From the NCBI RefSeq assembly GCF_003797765.1, contig NZ_RKMB01000003.1, forward strand, positions 62,001 through 126,000: a DNA stretch of 64,000 nt. Reading direction: 5' to 3'. Under the pieces are notes generated by a model. It was not told the origin of the DNA, ran no database searches, and saw only the letters and a program-made list of their open reading frames with translations. The translations under genes were made by a program, and so were the position numbers. Source of the stretch: Ramlibacter sp. WS9 (GTDB taxonomy: Bacteria > Pseudomonadota > Gammaproteobacteria > Burkholderiales > Burkholderiaceae_C). Position 1 is the first letter of the stretch, and the number at the start of each line of letters is the position of its first letter. This document shows, piece after piece, positions 16,692-25,113 of this stretch.

Positions 16692-18145
16692 GCAGCAGCC
16701 AGAGCAGTCTGCGTTGGCGTATGGTCCTCGACCGTGAAGGCCAGCAGCGATTGGTCCAGCGCCGTCTGGTGCTTCTGCAATGCTTTCAAGGCCCTGGCCA
16801 CTTCGGCGGCGAACGACGCGTTCTGCTGGATCGAGCTATCAACGGCCTGCAGCGTAGTGCTGATCCCGCCCAGGCGAACCAGGTCCTGCCGGGCCTGTTG
16901 CGACAACTGGCTCATCAGGCCAGAGGCTCGTGGGGCAGAAGCGAGCAGCTCTTCCAGCGACCGGCCCGCTTCGGCCATCCGCTCGGCACCATGCGCGATC
17001 TGATCGCTTGCCTGCGCAAGCAAGGTCCGCACTTCGACTGCGGAGCGGCCGGCTTGTTCGGCCAGGCGGCGAACTTCGATAGCCGTCTCGGAAAACCCTG
17101 TCTTGTGTTCGCCACCGCGGCTAGCCTTGACTCCGGCGTCAACGGCCAGTACACCTGTTTTTCGCGCGATGGTCTCGACGACCGCGACAGCCTCTCCCAT
17201 GTGCCGCGACTTCTGTTTCAGGCCGTTCATGGTTTCGATTGCCTCGCGCACTATAAGGCCGATCTCCTGCGCCGCGCTCTGCACTCTGCGACCGAAGTCG
17301 TCTGCCTGCATCGTCTGCTCAACGGTCTTTTGCGCACCGCTGGCGAACCGCTGGAGCTCGCCAGTTGCTGTGTGGATGTGGGTGGCGCTGCGTTCGGTGC
17401 GCGTCGATAGATCCGCCGTGCCCGAAGCGATGCTGGCAACCGTCTCGGCAAGGGCCTTGGCCGAAACATCGATTTGGCCGATCGCGCCGCCCAGGCGGCG
17501 CTGCATGCCGATCATGGCCACCTCCATCTCAGAGCGCGGCGAGGCCGACACGCCGGCGGTCGTCTGGATCTTGCCCTGGGCGATGCGCTCGGCCATGTCC
17601 GCCACCTCGAACGACGAAAACACCAGCTTGCGCAGTGCCATCGCAACGTATGACAGAACCAGCGTCTCGGCGCCGCCGACCGCCGCATGAACCCAGAAGT
17701 GCCCCCACAGACCACGGCCGTCGTTGAACACCCACAAGCCCATGCCGCTGGGTTGCAGCAGCACGAACACCAGGTGGTGCAGCGCGATGGCCCCGTAGGC
17801 CAGCACGATCGGCCGCCAGTCGCAGTAGGCCACCAGAACCGCCAGCATGACGAAGAAGCTGAAGTGCGCTTCCAGGTCACCACGTGTCTGCAGGATGATC
17901 AAGCCCGTGAAGATCATGAATGCAACAGCCATCACCATGCGTGAAATCAGCCGCGTGGGGTGCAAGCTGCTCACGTACCAGGGCACAGCCAGCGCTGGGG
18001 CACCGATGAGGAGGGCGAGCAGCCACGTGTTGGTGAAGGGCGCGAATGCGACGCACACGAGAAGGTGCGCCAGCGCGGACCCGAGCGCGAAGCCATGCGC
18101 TCGCTGGTAGAACGCCAGCTCCTTGTTTGGGCGGGGTGATGCCAT
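16688..18145 (-). CDS. Methyl-accepting chemotaxis-like protein with integral-membrane sensor and degenerate tip
   Basis: A 485-residue protein starting at an ATG preceded by AAGGAG. Residues about 15-190 contain five or six hydrophobic helices including the RGDLEAHFSFF segment characteristic of membrane-embedded MCP sensors. A long coiled-coil cytoplasmic part follows. The hairpin tip, normally close to QTNLLALNAAIEAARAGE, here reads KTGVLAVDAGVKASRGGE, so several residues that contact CheA/CheW are changed. It is embedded between a micro-ORF and gor in the isoprene operon. It may sense isoprene or redox state, or may signal through a non-canonical partner. The sensory role is inference. Confidence 0.82.
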   Translation of the reverse strand: MASPRPNKELAFYQRAHGFALGSALAHLLVCVAFAPFTNTWLLALLIGAPALAVPWYVSSLHPTRLISRMVMAVAFMIFTGLIILQTRGDLEAHFSFFVMLAVLVAYCDWRPIVLAYGAIALHHLVFVLLQPSGMGLWVFNDGRGLWGHFWVHAAVGGAETLVLSYVAMALRKLVFSSFEVADMAERIAQGKIQTTAGVSASPRSEMEVAMIGMQRRLGGAIGQIDVSAKALAETVASIASGTADLSTRTERSATHIHTATGELQRFASGAQKTVEQTMQADDFGRRVQSAAQEIGLIVREAIETMNGLKQKSRHMGEAVAVVETIARKTGVLAVDAGVKASRGGEHKTGFSETAIEVRRLAEQAGRSAVEVRTLLAQASDQIAHGAERMAEAGRSLEELLASAPRASGLMSQLSQQARQDLVRLGGISTTLQAVDSSIQQNASFAAEVARALKALQKHQTALDQSLLAFTVEDHTPTQTALAAA

Positions 18146-18170
18146 GCTGTGTACTCCTTGCTTGGATCGA

Positions 18171-18323
18171 TCAACGGGCCGTGGTGCAATACGGCAAGAT
18201 GTCAACAATGGTCACGGGGTTGAGCAACCACGACAGCACCAACGTAGCGGCCAGCCAGACCGCGACCACGACGTGGGCACGTCCGGTGCCGGTTCCAGCC
18301 GCGGCAGCCTGCTGCGGTGCCAT
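18171..18323 (-). CDS. Small (50 aa) single-pass membrane protein, hypothetical
   Basis: An open frame from ATG 18323 to TGA 18171 encodes 50 residues beginning MAPQQAAAAGTGTGRAH, followed by one hydrophobic segment (VVVAVWLAATLVLSWLL) and a short tail containing one Cys. It starts 8 bp after the ompW-like stop and ends 25 bp before the chemoreceptor start, filling an otherwise unexplained gap in a tight operon. I recognise no family. A real small membrane protein is plausible but coding status is unproven. Confidence 0.45.
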   Translation of the reverse strand: MAPQQAAAAGTGTGRAHVVVAVWLAATLVLSWLLNPVTIVDILPYCTTAR

Positions 18324-18331
18324 GGGCGGAC

Positions 18332-18976
18332 TCAGAAGCGGTAGCTCACACCGGCGTGCACCAGCAGGGGGTTGAGCCGCACCGATGCGTTCGCGGGGGC
18401 CGGACCCACCATGCCCGTCGCCGTGGTCTTGAGAAAGATTTTCTTCACGTCCAGGAAAACTCCCCAACGCTTGTCGAGAGGCAGATCGACGCCGGCCTGC
18501 AGCACGCCGCCGAACGCGTTTTTCGCATCCAGCGATGTGATCACGCCGTCTTTAGACGCAAGCACGATGGTGTAGTTGATACCCGCGCCCAGGTATGGCC
18601 GTACCGCGCCCATGCCGTCGAACGCCCACGTCAGCGAGGCCACGGCCGGCCCGTACTTCAGGCGCCCCAGCTCTCCCGCGCCGGCCAGCGGACCGGTGCC
18701 GGTGATCCGCGTCGTCGGCGGCACGCCCACCGTCACGCGCGCGGCCAGATTGGGAGTCAGGTCATACCCGACTTCCAGGCCAAGCGTAGTGTTGCTGCTT
18801 GCGGCCAGGCCCGCGCCCGGAACAGCGGCTCCGCCCAGGCTGACGTCGGCGCTGGTGTGGAACGTCACGTTCACCGGGCCTACGTGGACCCACCAAGGGT
18901 TAGGGCTCTGCGCCAGGGCCAGGCCCGGCAGCATCAGCAAGCCAGCCAGCGCGGCGTTTCTTATGGTCAATTTCAT
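18332..18976 (-). CDS. OmpW/AlkL-family outer-membrane beta-barrel
   Basis: A 214-residue protein with Sec signal peptide (MKLTIRNAALAGLLMLPGLALAQ) and a mature region of alternating beta-strands ending in the outer-membrane C-terminal signature HAGVSYRF. Internal landmarks are TTLGLEVGYDLTPNLAARVTVG and RPYLGAGINYTIV, typical of OmpW eight-stranded barrels. OmpW/AlkL proteins let small hydrophobic molecules cross the outer membrane. It sits 46 bp after isoF, so a role in uptake of isoprene or a related alkene is a reasonable inference. Confidence 0.9.
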   Translation of the reverse strand: MKLTIRNAALAGLLMLPGLALAQSPNPWWVHVGPVNVTFHTSADVSLGGAAVPGAGLAASSNTTLGLEVGYDLTPNLAARVTVGVPPTTRITGTGPLAGAGELGRLKYGPAVASLTWAFDGMGAVRPYLGAGINYTIVLASKDGVITSLDAKNAFGGVLQAGVDLPLDKRWGVFLDVKKIFLKTTATGMVGPAPANASVRLNPLLVHAGVSYRF

Positions 18977-19022
18977 CTCATGTTTCCTCGTTGTGGTCAG
19001 GGGGTGGTTGCCGCTTCGTACG

Positions 19023-20051
19023 TCAGCAAAAGCGGTCATAGAAAACCCGGTCGGCGCGGGCGCGGCCGGTGGCCACCAGCTCGCGCATCGCGTTGTCGAT
19101 GAGCCCGGGCGGGCCCGCCATGTACAGATCACAGGACTGCAGGTCGTCGATGTCCGCGGCGAGGGCTGAGCCTGCCGTGCCTGCCCGGCACACCACCGGG
19201 TCACCAGGCGCCGGGTTCATTAGCACCAAATCAATCTGAAGGTTTGAATGCCGCTGTTGCGCCTGTTCCATCTCGGCCAGCCAGAACAGGTCTTGCGCGC
19301 GGTTGACACCGAAGTACAGCCGCAGTGGGCCTTGCGGTGAGCGCGCCAGCGCTCCCTGGGCAATGGACCAGATTGGCGCAAGGCCGGAACCGCCCGCCAG
19401 CAATACGACATCGCGCTGACTCTCGTGGCGCAGCCAGGCGCGGCCGTACGGTCCCTCGAGATCAAGCCAGTCGCCCGGCTTGATTTGCTCGAAGAAGAAG
19501 CGGCTGGCCGCCCCGCCGGGCTTGCGCTTGATGAGGAACTCCAGCTGGCCAGTGCCTTGCGCAACGTTGGCCATGGAATAGGCGCGGCGGCCAATACCAG
19601 CACCCAGTGCGAACAGCATGAACTGCCCTGGCAGAAAATCCACCGGCTGCTGCGCCTCCAGCACCAGGTGGATGACGTCGGGATTGAGCGTTCGGACGCT
19701 GCGCACAGTGGCGCCCAAGGGCGCGGGCGGCGTGTGCACACGCTCGTCGCCCGCCCGCAGCTTGATGACGCAGTCGCCCTGTGGGATGCTTTGGCAGCAC
19801 AGGATGCGGTCGCCCTTGCGCCGGTCGCGCTCACTCAGTCCTGGCGCATCGGGCCAAAGCGACCCGACTTCACCGGCGGCCAACTGGCCGCGGCAAGTGC
19901 CGCAGCTGCCGCTTGCGCACTCGTACGGCAGGTCGATCCCGGCGGCGAGGGCTGCCGCAAGAAGCGTTTGCCCGGGTGCGCAGGCAAAGCTTCGCCCGTC
20001 AGGCTCCACGCGAACGCGAGCCCCCGGGCCCTCGTGGGCCGAGTTCATCAT
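19023..20051 (-). CDS. isoF: Isoprene monooxygenase NADH reductase component
   Basis: A 342-residue ferredoxin-NADH reductase. The N-terminal plant-type [2Fe-2S] domain has Cys45, Cys50, Cys53 and Cys85 (ECASGSCGTC ... ILCC). The FAD domain has RRAYSMAN (R-x-Y-S) and the NAD domain GGSGLAPI and AGPPGLID. It transfers electrons from NADH to the Rieske component encoded by isoC. The ATG-ATG start at 20051/20048 follows CGGAGA, 22 bp after isoE. Similar reductases serve toluene (TmoF) and alkene monooxygenases; the isoprene assignment rests on the gene cluster. Confidence 0.9.
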   Translation of the reverse strand: MMNSAHEGPGARVRVEPDGRSFACAPGQTLLAAALAAGIDLPYECASGSCGTCRGQLAAGEVGSLWPDAPGLSERDRRKGDRILCCQSIPQGDCVIKLRAGDERVHTPPAPLGATVRSVRTLNPDVIHLVLEAQQPVDFLPGQFMLFALGAGIGRRAYSMANVAQGTGQLEFLIKRKPGGAASRFFFEQIKPGDWLDLEGPYGRAWLRHESQRDVVLLAGGSGLAPIWSIAQGALARSPQGPLRLYFGVNRAQDLFWLAEMEQAQQRHSNLQIDLVLMNPAPGDPVVCRAGTAGSALAADIDDLQSCDLYMAGPPGLIDNAMRELVATGRARADRVFYDRFC

Positions 20052-20073
20052 GGCGGTCTCCGGTGTGGCGGGG

Positions 20074-21105
20074 CTAGTCTTGCGGGCCGAGGCCGGCGTC
20101 GGCGAGGAACGCCAGCCATTGCGTCCCGGCGCGGTCGGCGATGGCGCCTGCCTGCGTGCCCGGCGCGTGGCGCGCGAGCAGGCGGCTGCCGGATTCGAGC
20201 ATGGCCTGCCCGTGCGGGCGCCATTGCGCCAAGTGCCCGCGCAGTACCGCTGCATTGCCTGAATCGGCTTGCACCATGGCCCGGGTGGCATCAGCCGTCC
20301 AGCGGCGGCTGCGCTGCGCGTCGAGGTAGAGGTTCTCGGCGATCATCGCGTCCAGTTCGTCGCCCTGCTCGCGGGCGACGTCGGCGAAAGACTTGAGGAA
20401 CAGTTCATCCGCCACCGGCTTGACGACAAGATTGAGCCCGACGAAAGCCTGGTCCCAATCGAAAGCCAGCAAGAGACTCTCGATGGCCTTCCGGGTGGGT
20501 TGCCAATCGGAATCGGCTTCCCACAGTTGGCGCTCGGCGGCGCCAAACCGGCGCTGGGGATGGGCGTTGGCGAGCTGGCGCGTGCGATACGCCACGCGCT
20601 GCACGCGACGCAATTGGTCCGCCGTCTGGAAGGCCGCGCAGTTGGCCACATAGCTGGAATGCGCCAGTTGCTGCACATAGGCGGTGACCATCTGCAACCC
20701 ATGGCCAAGATAGCGCGTCGGCGCCATGGCCGCTGACAGCAGGTCGAGCGCCGCGGGCGTGAGTGCGGCGTCACTGGCCTGGACCTGGCTGTAATGCTGC
20801 AGCAAGCCGTCGATGTAGGTTTCCTGCTCGTCCATCGCCTGGGTGTACTTGCGATACGTCATCTGGTCTGGATCGCGGAAAGCATCCAGCTTGGCGACCT
20901 TCAGCGCATTGCCGTCGCGGTGCTTCAGCAGCCACTGGTTGCCGTGCACGCCCGGACCCATCTCCAATGGCGTCGCGCCCACCGTGTGGTTCATGTTGTG
21001 GGTGACGATCTCGTACTCGTTCGGCTTGCGGCCGAGCTGGCCGAAGCTCGACCAGGTCTTGGTGCGGCGTGTGCGCAGCTGGGGCACAGAAGGGGTGGCG
21101 GTCAT
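20074..21105 (-). CDS. isoE: Isoprene monooxygenase hydroxylase beta subunit
   Basis: A 343-residue beta subunit of a soluble diiron monooxygenase (TmoE/TouE class). It is a mostly helical ferritin-like protein lacking the full set of iron ligands. Landmarks include RTKTWSSFGQLGRKPNEYEIVTH-type N-terminus, the YIDGLLQHYSQVQ helix and AFDWDQAFVGLNLVVKPVADE. It forms the (alpha-beta-gamma)2 hydroxylase with IsoA and IsoB. It lies between isoD and isoF in the canonical isoABCDEF order. Confidence 0.92.
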   Translation of the reverse strand: MTATPSVPQLRTRRTKTWSSFGQLGRKPNEYEIVTHNMNHTVGATPLEMGPGVHGNQWLLKHRDGNALKVAKLDAFRDPDQMTYRKYTQAMDEQETYIDGLLQHYSQVQASDAALTPAALDLLSAAMAPTRYLGHGLQMVTAYVQQLAHSSYVANCAAFQTADQLRRVQRVAYRTRQLANAHPQRRFGAAERQLWEADSDWQPTRKAIESLLLAFDWDQAFVGLNLVVKPVADELFLKSFADVAREQGDELDAMIAENLYLDAQRSRRWTADATRAMVQADSGNAAVLRGHLAQWRPHGQAMLESGSRLLARHAPGTQAGAIADRAGTQWLAFLADAGLGPQD

Positions 21106-21144
21106 GGTTTGTCTCCGGTCTTTGTTTGCTGGCGGCTGGCGTGT

Positions 21145-21459
21145 TCAGGACTTGAGGTACCAGCGGTATTCCTTGTCGCTGGTCTGCATGCGCCCCGCGA
21201 AAGACGGCATTTCGATCTCCAGCATCGACAGGTCGTAGCTGCGGCCCAGATTTCGCTCAAGGCTGGCGCGGGTGAGCCGGCAATCCATCAGTGTGTGGAT
21301 GTGCAGGTAGTCGCCCCGGTCTGTCACGTACACGTCGCGCCCGGGGTTGTCCTCGGCCACGGCATCGATCACCGCGTCGGCGATGTCGCCGCTGCGCATG
21401 ATGGGGCCGACGGCGTCGTACTCCACCGCGTCGGTCATGAACACTCGTTCTGTCGTCAT
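21145..21459 (-). CDS. isoD: Isoprene monooxygenase coupling/effector protein
   Basis: A 104-residue MmoB/TmoD-type effector, cofactor-free. The segment VGPIMRSGDIADAVIDAVAEDNPG is typical of the family, followed by VYVTDRGDYLHIHT and the C-terminal YRWYL. It binds the hydroxylase and tunes substrate access and electron coupling. The ATG at 21459 overlaps the isoC stop by 4 bp (ATGA), which fixes this start over longer in-frame extensions. Confidence 0.92.
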   Translation of the reverse strand: MTTERVFMTDAVEYDAVGPIMRSGDIADAVIDAVAEDNPGRDVYVTDRGDYLHIHTLMDCRLTRASLERNLGRSYDLSMLEIEMPSFAGRMQTSDKEYRWYLKS

Positions 21460-21815
21460 GCAGTCTCTCCTTGTTCTTCGCTCGGGTCGGTGGACACGAA
21501 CACTTTTCCGCCCTCGATGCGCAGCGCGAAGCGTCTCAGGCATTCGGCTTTGGGGTTGATGCCCTCGCCCGTGCAGGCATCGAAGCTCCATTCGTGGGCG
21601 CGGCAGGTCAACACCTTGCCGTCGAACCGGCCCTCGACCAGCGACACGCTCTGGTGCGGGCAGATGCCGTCGAAGGCCTGCAGCTCGCCGTCGACGTTGA
21701 GGATGAGGACCTCATGCGAGGCGACCTCGAAGCTCTCCATCTCGCCCATCCACAAGTCCTCGACGGCACAGACTTCGACGAACGCCTGCTTGGTAGTGCT
21801 GCTCACTGCCTGCAC
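21456..21815 (-). CDS. isoC: Isoprene monooxygenase Rieske ferredoxin
   Basis: A 119-residue Rieske [2Fe-2S] protein. Cluster ligands are Cys52/His54 (CPHQ) and Cys71/His74 (CRAHEW). It shuttles electrons from IsoF to the diiron centre. The gene appears to start with GTG directly after the isoB stop (21815); a second GTG at 21806 would remove three residues. It overlaps isoD by 4 bp. Confidence 0.93.
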   Translation of the reverse strand: MQAVSSTTKQAFVEVCAVEDLWMGEMESFEVASHEVLILNVDGELQAFDGICPHQSVSLVEGRFDGKVLTCRAHEWSFDACTGEGINPKAECLRRFALRIEGGKVFVSTDPSEEQGETA

Positions 21816-22082
21816 CTACTTGTTCCAGCTGACGGTGACCCACTCCAGGGGCTTGAGGCCTGTCTCGGCCAGCACCTGCAGCAGGGACTGCTCATTGGCG
21901 ACCGTCTTGCCGCCGATCTGAACCCGGTAGCCGGCGTTGCCTGGCGGACGCGGCACGCGCCGGCCGACGCTGTGAACCGCGATCTTCGCGGCCACCTGGT
22001 CCATGGTGTCCTCGGTATCCACCGCCACCAGGTGCGGCACGAAGTCGCCGGCGAACACGCCGTAAACGGGAAATAAAGCCAT
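21816..22082 (-). CDS. isoB: Isoprene monooxygenase hydroxylase gamma subunit
   Basis: An 88-residue ubiquitin-like gamma subunit (TmoB family): MALFPVYGVFAGDFVPHLVA at the start and LQVLAETGLKPLEWVTVSWN at the end. Length matches the usual 80-90 residues. The ATG at 22082 follows AAGGAGA. It is part of the (alpha-beta-gamma)2 hydroxylase. Confidence 0.92.
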   Translation of the reverse strand: MALFPVYGVFAGDFVPHLVAVDTEDTMDQVAAKIAVHSVGRRVPRPPGNAGYRVQIGGKTVANEQSLLQVLAETGLKPLEWVTVSWNK

Positions 22083-22107
22083 GTGCTTCTCCTTGGGGTT
22101 GCGTGCT

Positions 22108-23601
22108 TCACGCGGCTTTGCGTTGAGGCGCCGCGTAGTCGGCAGCCCACTTGTAGGCGAACGCGTCATCGCCCATCACCTCGGGCGTGATGCCCATCCA
22201 CTGCAGGCCGCCCGCCAGATTCATCGGCTGGATCTGGCCGAGCAGGAAGCGGTCGATCACGTTGGTGTGGCCGGCGTAGCGCTCGGGCTCCGTGTCGAAG
22301 ATCCACTTGGACACGTCGGAGTCGAAGTTGTACAGGCGCCCCTTGTACTCGCTGGTGTACATCTTCAAATGATGCCGGTCCCAGGCCGAGCCCAGCGGCA
22401 GCTGCGTGATGTTGCACAGTGCCGGCAGCGTCTCGGGATAGGTCTGCGCCATCTCGCCGTTGTTGACGTTGGCGATGATTTCGTCCCACAGGCCGCCCCA
22501 GCTGTCTTCCCAGTTGGGGTACTTTTCATTGAGCCATTTGCGCTCGGCCTTGGAGACGCCGGCGTTGGGTTTCCAGAACAGGGTGGGCCGCCAGAACCAG
22601 GTGCCGATGTGCATCGCGTGGTGGCCGTGGTCCAGGCATTGCAGGAAGGTCTCCCAGTACCAGGGCTTGGCCAGGCCGAAGTCTTTCATGGTGCGCTCAT
22701 GGTGGTGCACCACCCACTCCATCATGAATTCCTTGAACGACATCTTGCGCTTGGCCACGGGCGTGTAGTAGTCCATGGCCGTGCCGGTGAGCGTCTGGAA
22801 CAGGCGGAACGAACGCCAGAACGACACGTCGAAGATGTACTGCGCACGCTTGGGGTCGTGCTTCATCAGCACTTCGAGCGTGGGAAACCCCAGCTGCGCG
22901 TGGCGCGCCTCGTCGGTCTGGATGCTGGAGAGAAGGTTGGAGAAGTCGATGTCCCCCGCTTCCATGGCATCGGCTGCGAGGGCCACGAACTGGATGTTGG
23001 TGAAGCCGTGCTCCACCACCAGGCTGGTGGCCATCGCCGCTTCAATGCAGTTCGCATTGAGCATCCAGTCGTCGAAGAAGTTCTTGACGGCCAGCACGCC
23101 CCACTCGTTGGTGTGGAAGGCCTTGTTGCACCAGTCGAAGCGCTCGTCGTGTTTCAGCAAATCGTGCGAAAAAGCGAGATCGAGCTGCGCGTGGCGGATC
23201 TCGTCGAGCATGCCGAACACGCCCAGGTTGCGCCAACGCGGCGTGGGGGCAAAACGGCAGAAGCGGCTTTGCATGGTCACGGCCATCTGCTCGACCATGC
23301 AGGTCGTTCCCATGTGCAGCTGCGACGACGCGGTATGGCCCGGGTCGAGCTTGTCGTAGACATTGGCGCGCTTCAAGGCTTCGCGCACCGCATAGGCGCC
23401 GGCCTCCTTCTCGCGCTGCACCCGCACATAGTCGCGGAAGGTCACGCGAAAGGGCTCATCCCACTCGTCCCATGCGGCCTTGGGCACGTTGCCGCCGCCG
23501 GTCCAGGCCTCGGGAAAGGCTTCCTTCTCGTCGACGTACGAGAGCGTCCATTCGACGTCACGGCCGATGTCGTACCAATCGTCTCTGCTGAGCAATGCCA
23601 T
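22108..23601 (-). CDS. isoA: Isoprene monooxygenase hydroxylase alpha (diiron catalytic) subunit
   Basis: A 497-residue catalytic subunit. From the ATG at 23601 (preceded by CAGGAGA) all six diiron ligands fall at the numbering known for toluene 4-monooxygenase TmoA: Glu104, Glu134, His137 (DEIRH), Glu197, Glu231 and His234 (DEARH). It catalyses O2-dependent epoxidation of isoprene to epoxy-isoprene. The distinction from toluene or other alkene monooxygenases rests on flanking isoGHIJ; sequence alone would allow other alkenes. isoA is the usual marker gene for isoprene degraders. Confidence 0.92.
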   Translation of the reverse strand: MALLSRDDWYDIGRDVEWTLSYVDEKEAFPEAWTGGGNVPKAAWDEWDEPFRVTFRDYVRVQREKEAGAYAVREALKRANVYDKLDPGHTASSQLHMGTTCMVEQMAVTMQSRFCRFAPTPRWRNLGVFGMLDEIRHAQLDLAFSHDLLKHDERFDWCNKAFHTNEWGVLAVKNFFDDWMLNANCIEAAMATSLVVEHGFTNIQFVALAADAMEAGDIDFSNLLSSIQTDEARHAQLGFPTLEVLMKHDPKRAQYIFDVSFWRSFRLFQTLTGTAMDYYTPVAKRKMSFKEFMMEWVVHHHERTMKDFGLAKPWYWETFLQCLDHGHHAMHIGTWFWRPTLFWKPNAGVSKAERKWLNEKYPNWEDSWGGLWDEIIANVNNGEMAQTYPETLPALCNITQLPLGSAWDRHHLKMYTSEYKGRLYNFDSDVSKWIFDTEPERYAGHTNVIDRFLLGQIQPMNLAGGLQWMGITPEVMGDDAFAYKWAADYAAPQRKAA

Positions 23602-23632
23602 TTGTCTGTCTCCTGTTATTGGGATTCGGGTT

Positions 23633-25060
23633 TCAGCCACCGAGCTTCACGTTCAGCACCTGGACAGAGGTGTATTCCTCCAGTCCCAGCTGGCCGAGTT
23701 CGACGCCGAGGCCCGAACCCTTGACGCCACCGAAGGGGATGTCCGGGCCCATGGCCGGATGCTGGTTGACCCAGGCACCGCCCGAGTCCAGGCGCGCGGC
23801 CAGACCAGCGGCGTGCTCGATGTCGCTGCCCCACACCGAGCCACCCAGGCCGTATTCGGTCTCGTTGGCCCAGCGCAGTGCATCTTCCTCGTCGTCGTAG
23901 GGTGTGATCGTCAGCACCGGGCCGAAGACTTCTTCCTTCACCACGCGCATTGCGGGTGTGACGTTGGTGAGGATGGTGATCGGCAGGAAGAGGCCAGGGC
24001 CCGCCGGGACCGGGCTGCGGTAGAGCACCTCGGCGCCAGCTTCCAAGGCTTCGTCCACCATCGCGTGGACCAGGTCGTACTGCGCCTTGTTCTGGATCGG
24101 GCCGATGTCCATGCCCTCTTCCATGCCGTTGCCGATCTTCACGGTGGCCGCGAATTTCACCAGCTCTTCGCAGACTTTTGCGTAGACGCTGCGATGCACG
24201 TACATGCGCTTGAGCGCAGCGCACACCTGGCCGCAGTTCGAGAACTTGGCCCAGAACAGGTCTGCAGCGACCTTGGCCGGGTCCGCATCTGCCAGTACGA
24301 TGCCCGCGTCGTTGCCGCCCAATTCGAGTGTCAGGCGCTTGAGGTTGCCGGCTGCGCTGGCCATGATGCGCTTGCCGGTCGGCCCGGAGCCGGTGAAAGC
24401 GATCTTGCGGATGCCAGGGTGCTCGGTCATCCAGGCGCCGAGTGCGTTGCCGCCCGAAACCACATTGACGACGCCGCGAGGGAATACCTTCTGCGCCAAT
24501 TCACCCAGGCGCAAGGTCGCCAGCGGCGTGTAGGGCGATGGCTTGAGCACCACCGTGTTGCCGGCGAGTACGGCAGGCACGATCTTCCACATTGCCAGCA
24601 GCACCGGGTAGTTCCAGGCGGTGATGGCCCCGACGACGCCGAGGGGGCGGCGGCGCAGCTCGACGCGTTGCGTGGCCGTGTCGCGCAGCACCTGCGGCGC
24701 CAAGTCCAGCGCGGCATAGCCGCGCGAGAAGAACACCGCGGAGTTGATTTCGCTCTTGGCCTTTGCCAGCGGCTTGCCCTGCTCGTGGGTGATCAGCGAG
24801 GCCAGCGTCTCCACGTCAGCCACCACCGCTTCGATGAAGGCATTCACGAGGCGCCGCCGCTCTTCGAAAGGCTCTGCACCCCATTTGGTGAAAGCGCGCT
24901 GCGCCGCCTTGACGGCCGACTCGAGCTGCTCGCGGCTGCAGTCAGGCACTGTGGCGAAGGGGGCGGCAGTCGCTGGGTCGATGACTTCCAGCGTGGCGGA
25001 CGCGGTGACGAGCTCGCCGTCGATGGACATGCGGTGCAATGAGAGTTGGGCTGCGGTCAT
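23633..25060 (-). CDS. aldH: Aldehyde dehydrogenase of the isoprene cluster
   Basis: A 475-residue ALDH-superfamily enzyme. Visible residues are Asn150 (AWNYP), Lys173 (VLKPSP), Glu247 (LELGGND), FTGSGPTG near 222 and nucleophile Cys280 (NCGQVCAALKR). Aldehyde dehydrogenase genes occur in known isoprene clusters, where they are thought to help oxidise the glutathione-conjugate aldehyde or other intermediates. It lies between isoJ and isoA, with 50 and 31 bp gaps. The aldH symbol follows literature use for such clusters and is not a specific orthology claim. Confidence 0.9.
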   Translation of the reverse strand: MTAAQLSLHRMSIDGELVTASATLEVIDPATAAPFATVPDCSREQLESAVKAAQRAFTKWGAEPFEERRRLVNAFIEAVVADVETLASLITHEQGKPLAKAKSEINSAVFFSRGYAALDLAPQVLRDTATQRVELRRRPLGVVGAITAWNYPVLLAMWKIVPAVLAGNTVVLKPSPYTPLATLRLGELAQKVFPRGVVNVVSGGNALGAWMTEHPGIRKIAFTGSGPTGKRIMASAAGNLKRLTLELGGNDAGIVLADADPAKVAADLFWAKFSNCGQVCAALKRMYVHRSVYAKVCEELVKFAATVKIGNGMEEGMDIGPIQNKAQYDLVHAMVDEALEAGAEVLYRSPVPAGPGLFLPITILTNVTPAMRVVKEEVFGPVLTITPYDDEEDALRWANETEYGLGGSVWGSDIEHAAGLAARLDSGGAWVNQHPAMGPDIPFGGVKGSGLGVELGQLGLEEYTSVQVLNVKLGG

Positions 25061-25078
25061 GGCTGTACTGCTTGAATA

Positions 25079-25113
25079 GGTGTCAGGTTTCAGGTGTCAG
25101 GTGTCAGGTGTCA
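25079..25113. repeat. Five-unit heptamer tandem repeat at the isoJ 3' end
   Basis: Five consecutive 7-bp units GGTGTCA (the second unit is GGTTTCA) span 25079-25113. The last unit contains the isoJ stop codon. On the coding strand each unit carries TGA, so stops occur in successive frames. Copy number would alter only the isoJ-aldH spacer, which is otherwise about 50 bp. Confidence 0.85.

Noticed and set aside
19023-23601. Calling the diiron system a toluene or phenol monooxygenase
   Set aside because: The subunits alone fit, but two GSTs, IsoH-type SDR, CoA transferase and their exact order are those of isoprene clusters, and no aromatic ring-cleavage genes are present.
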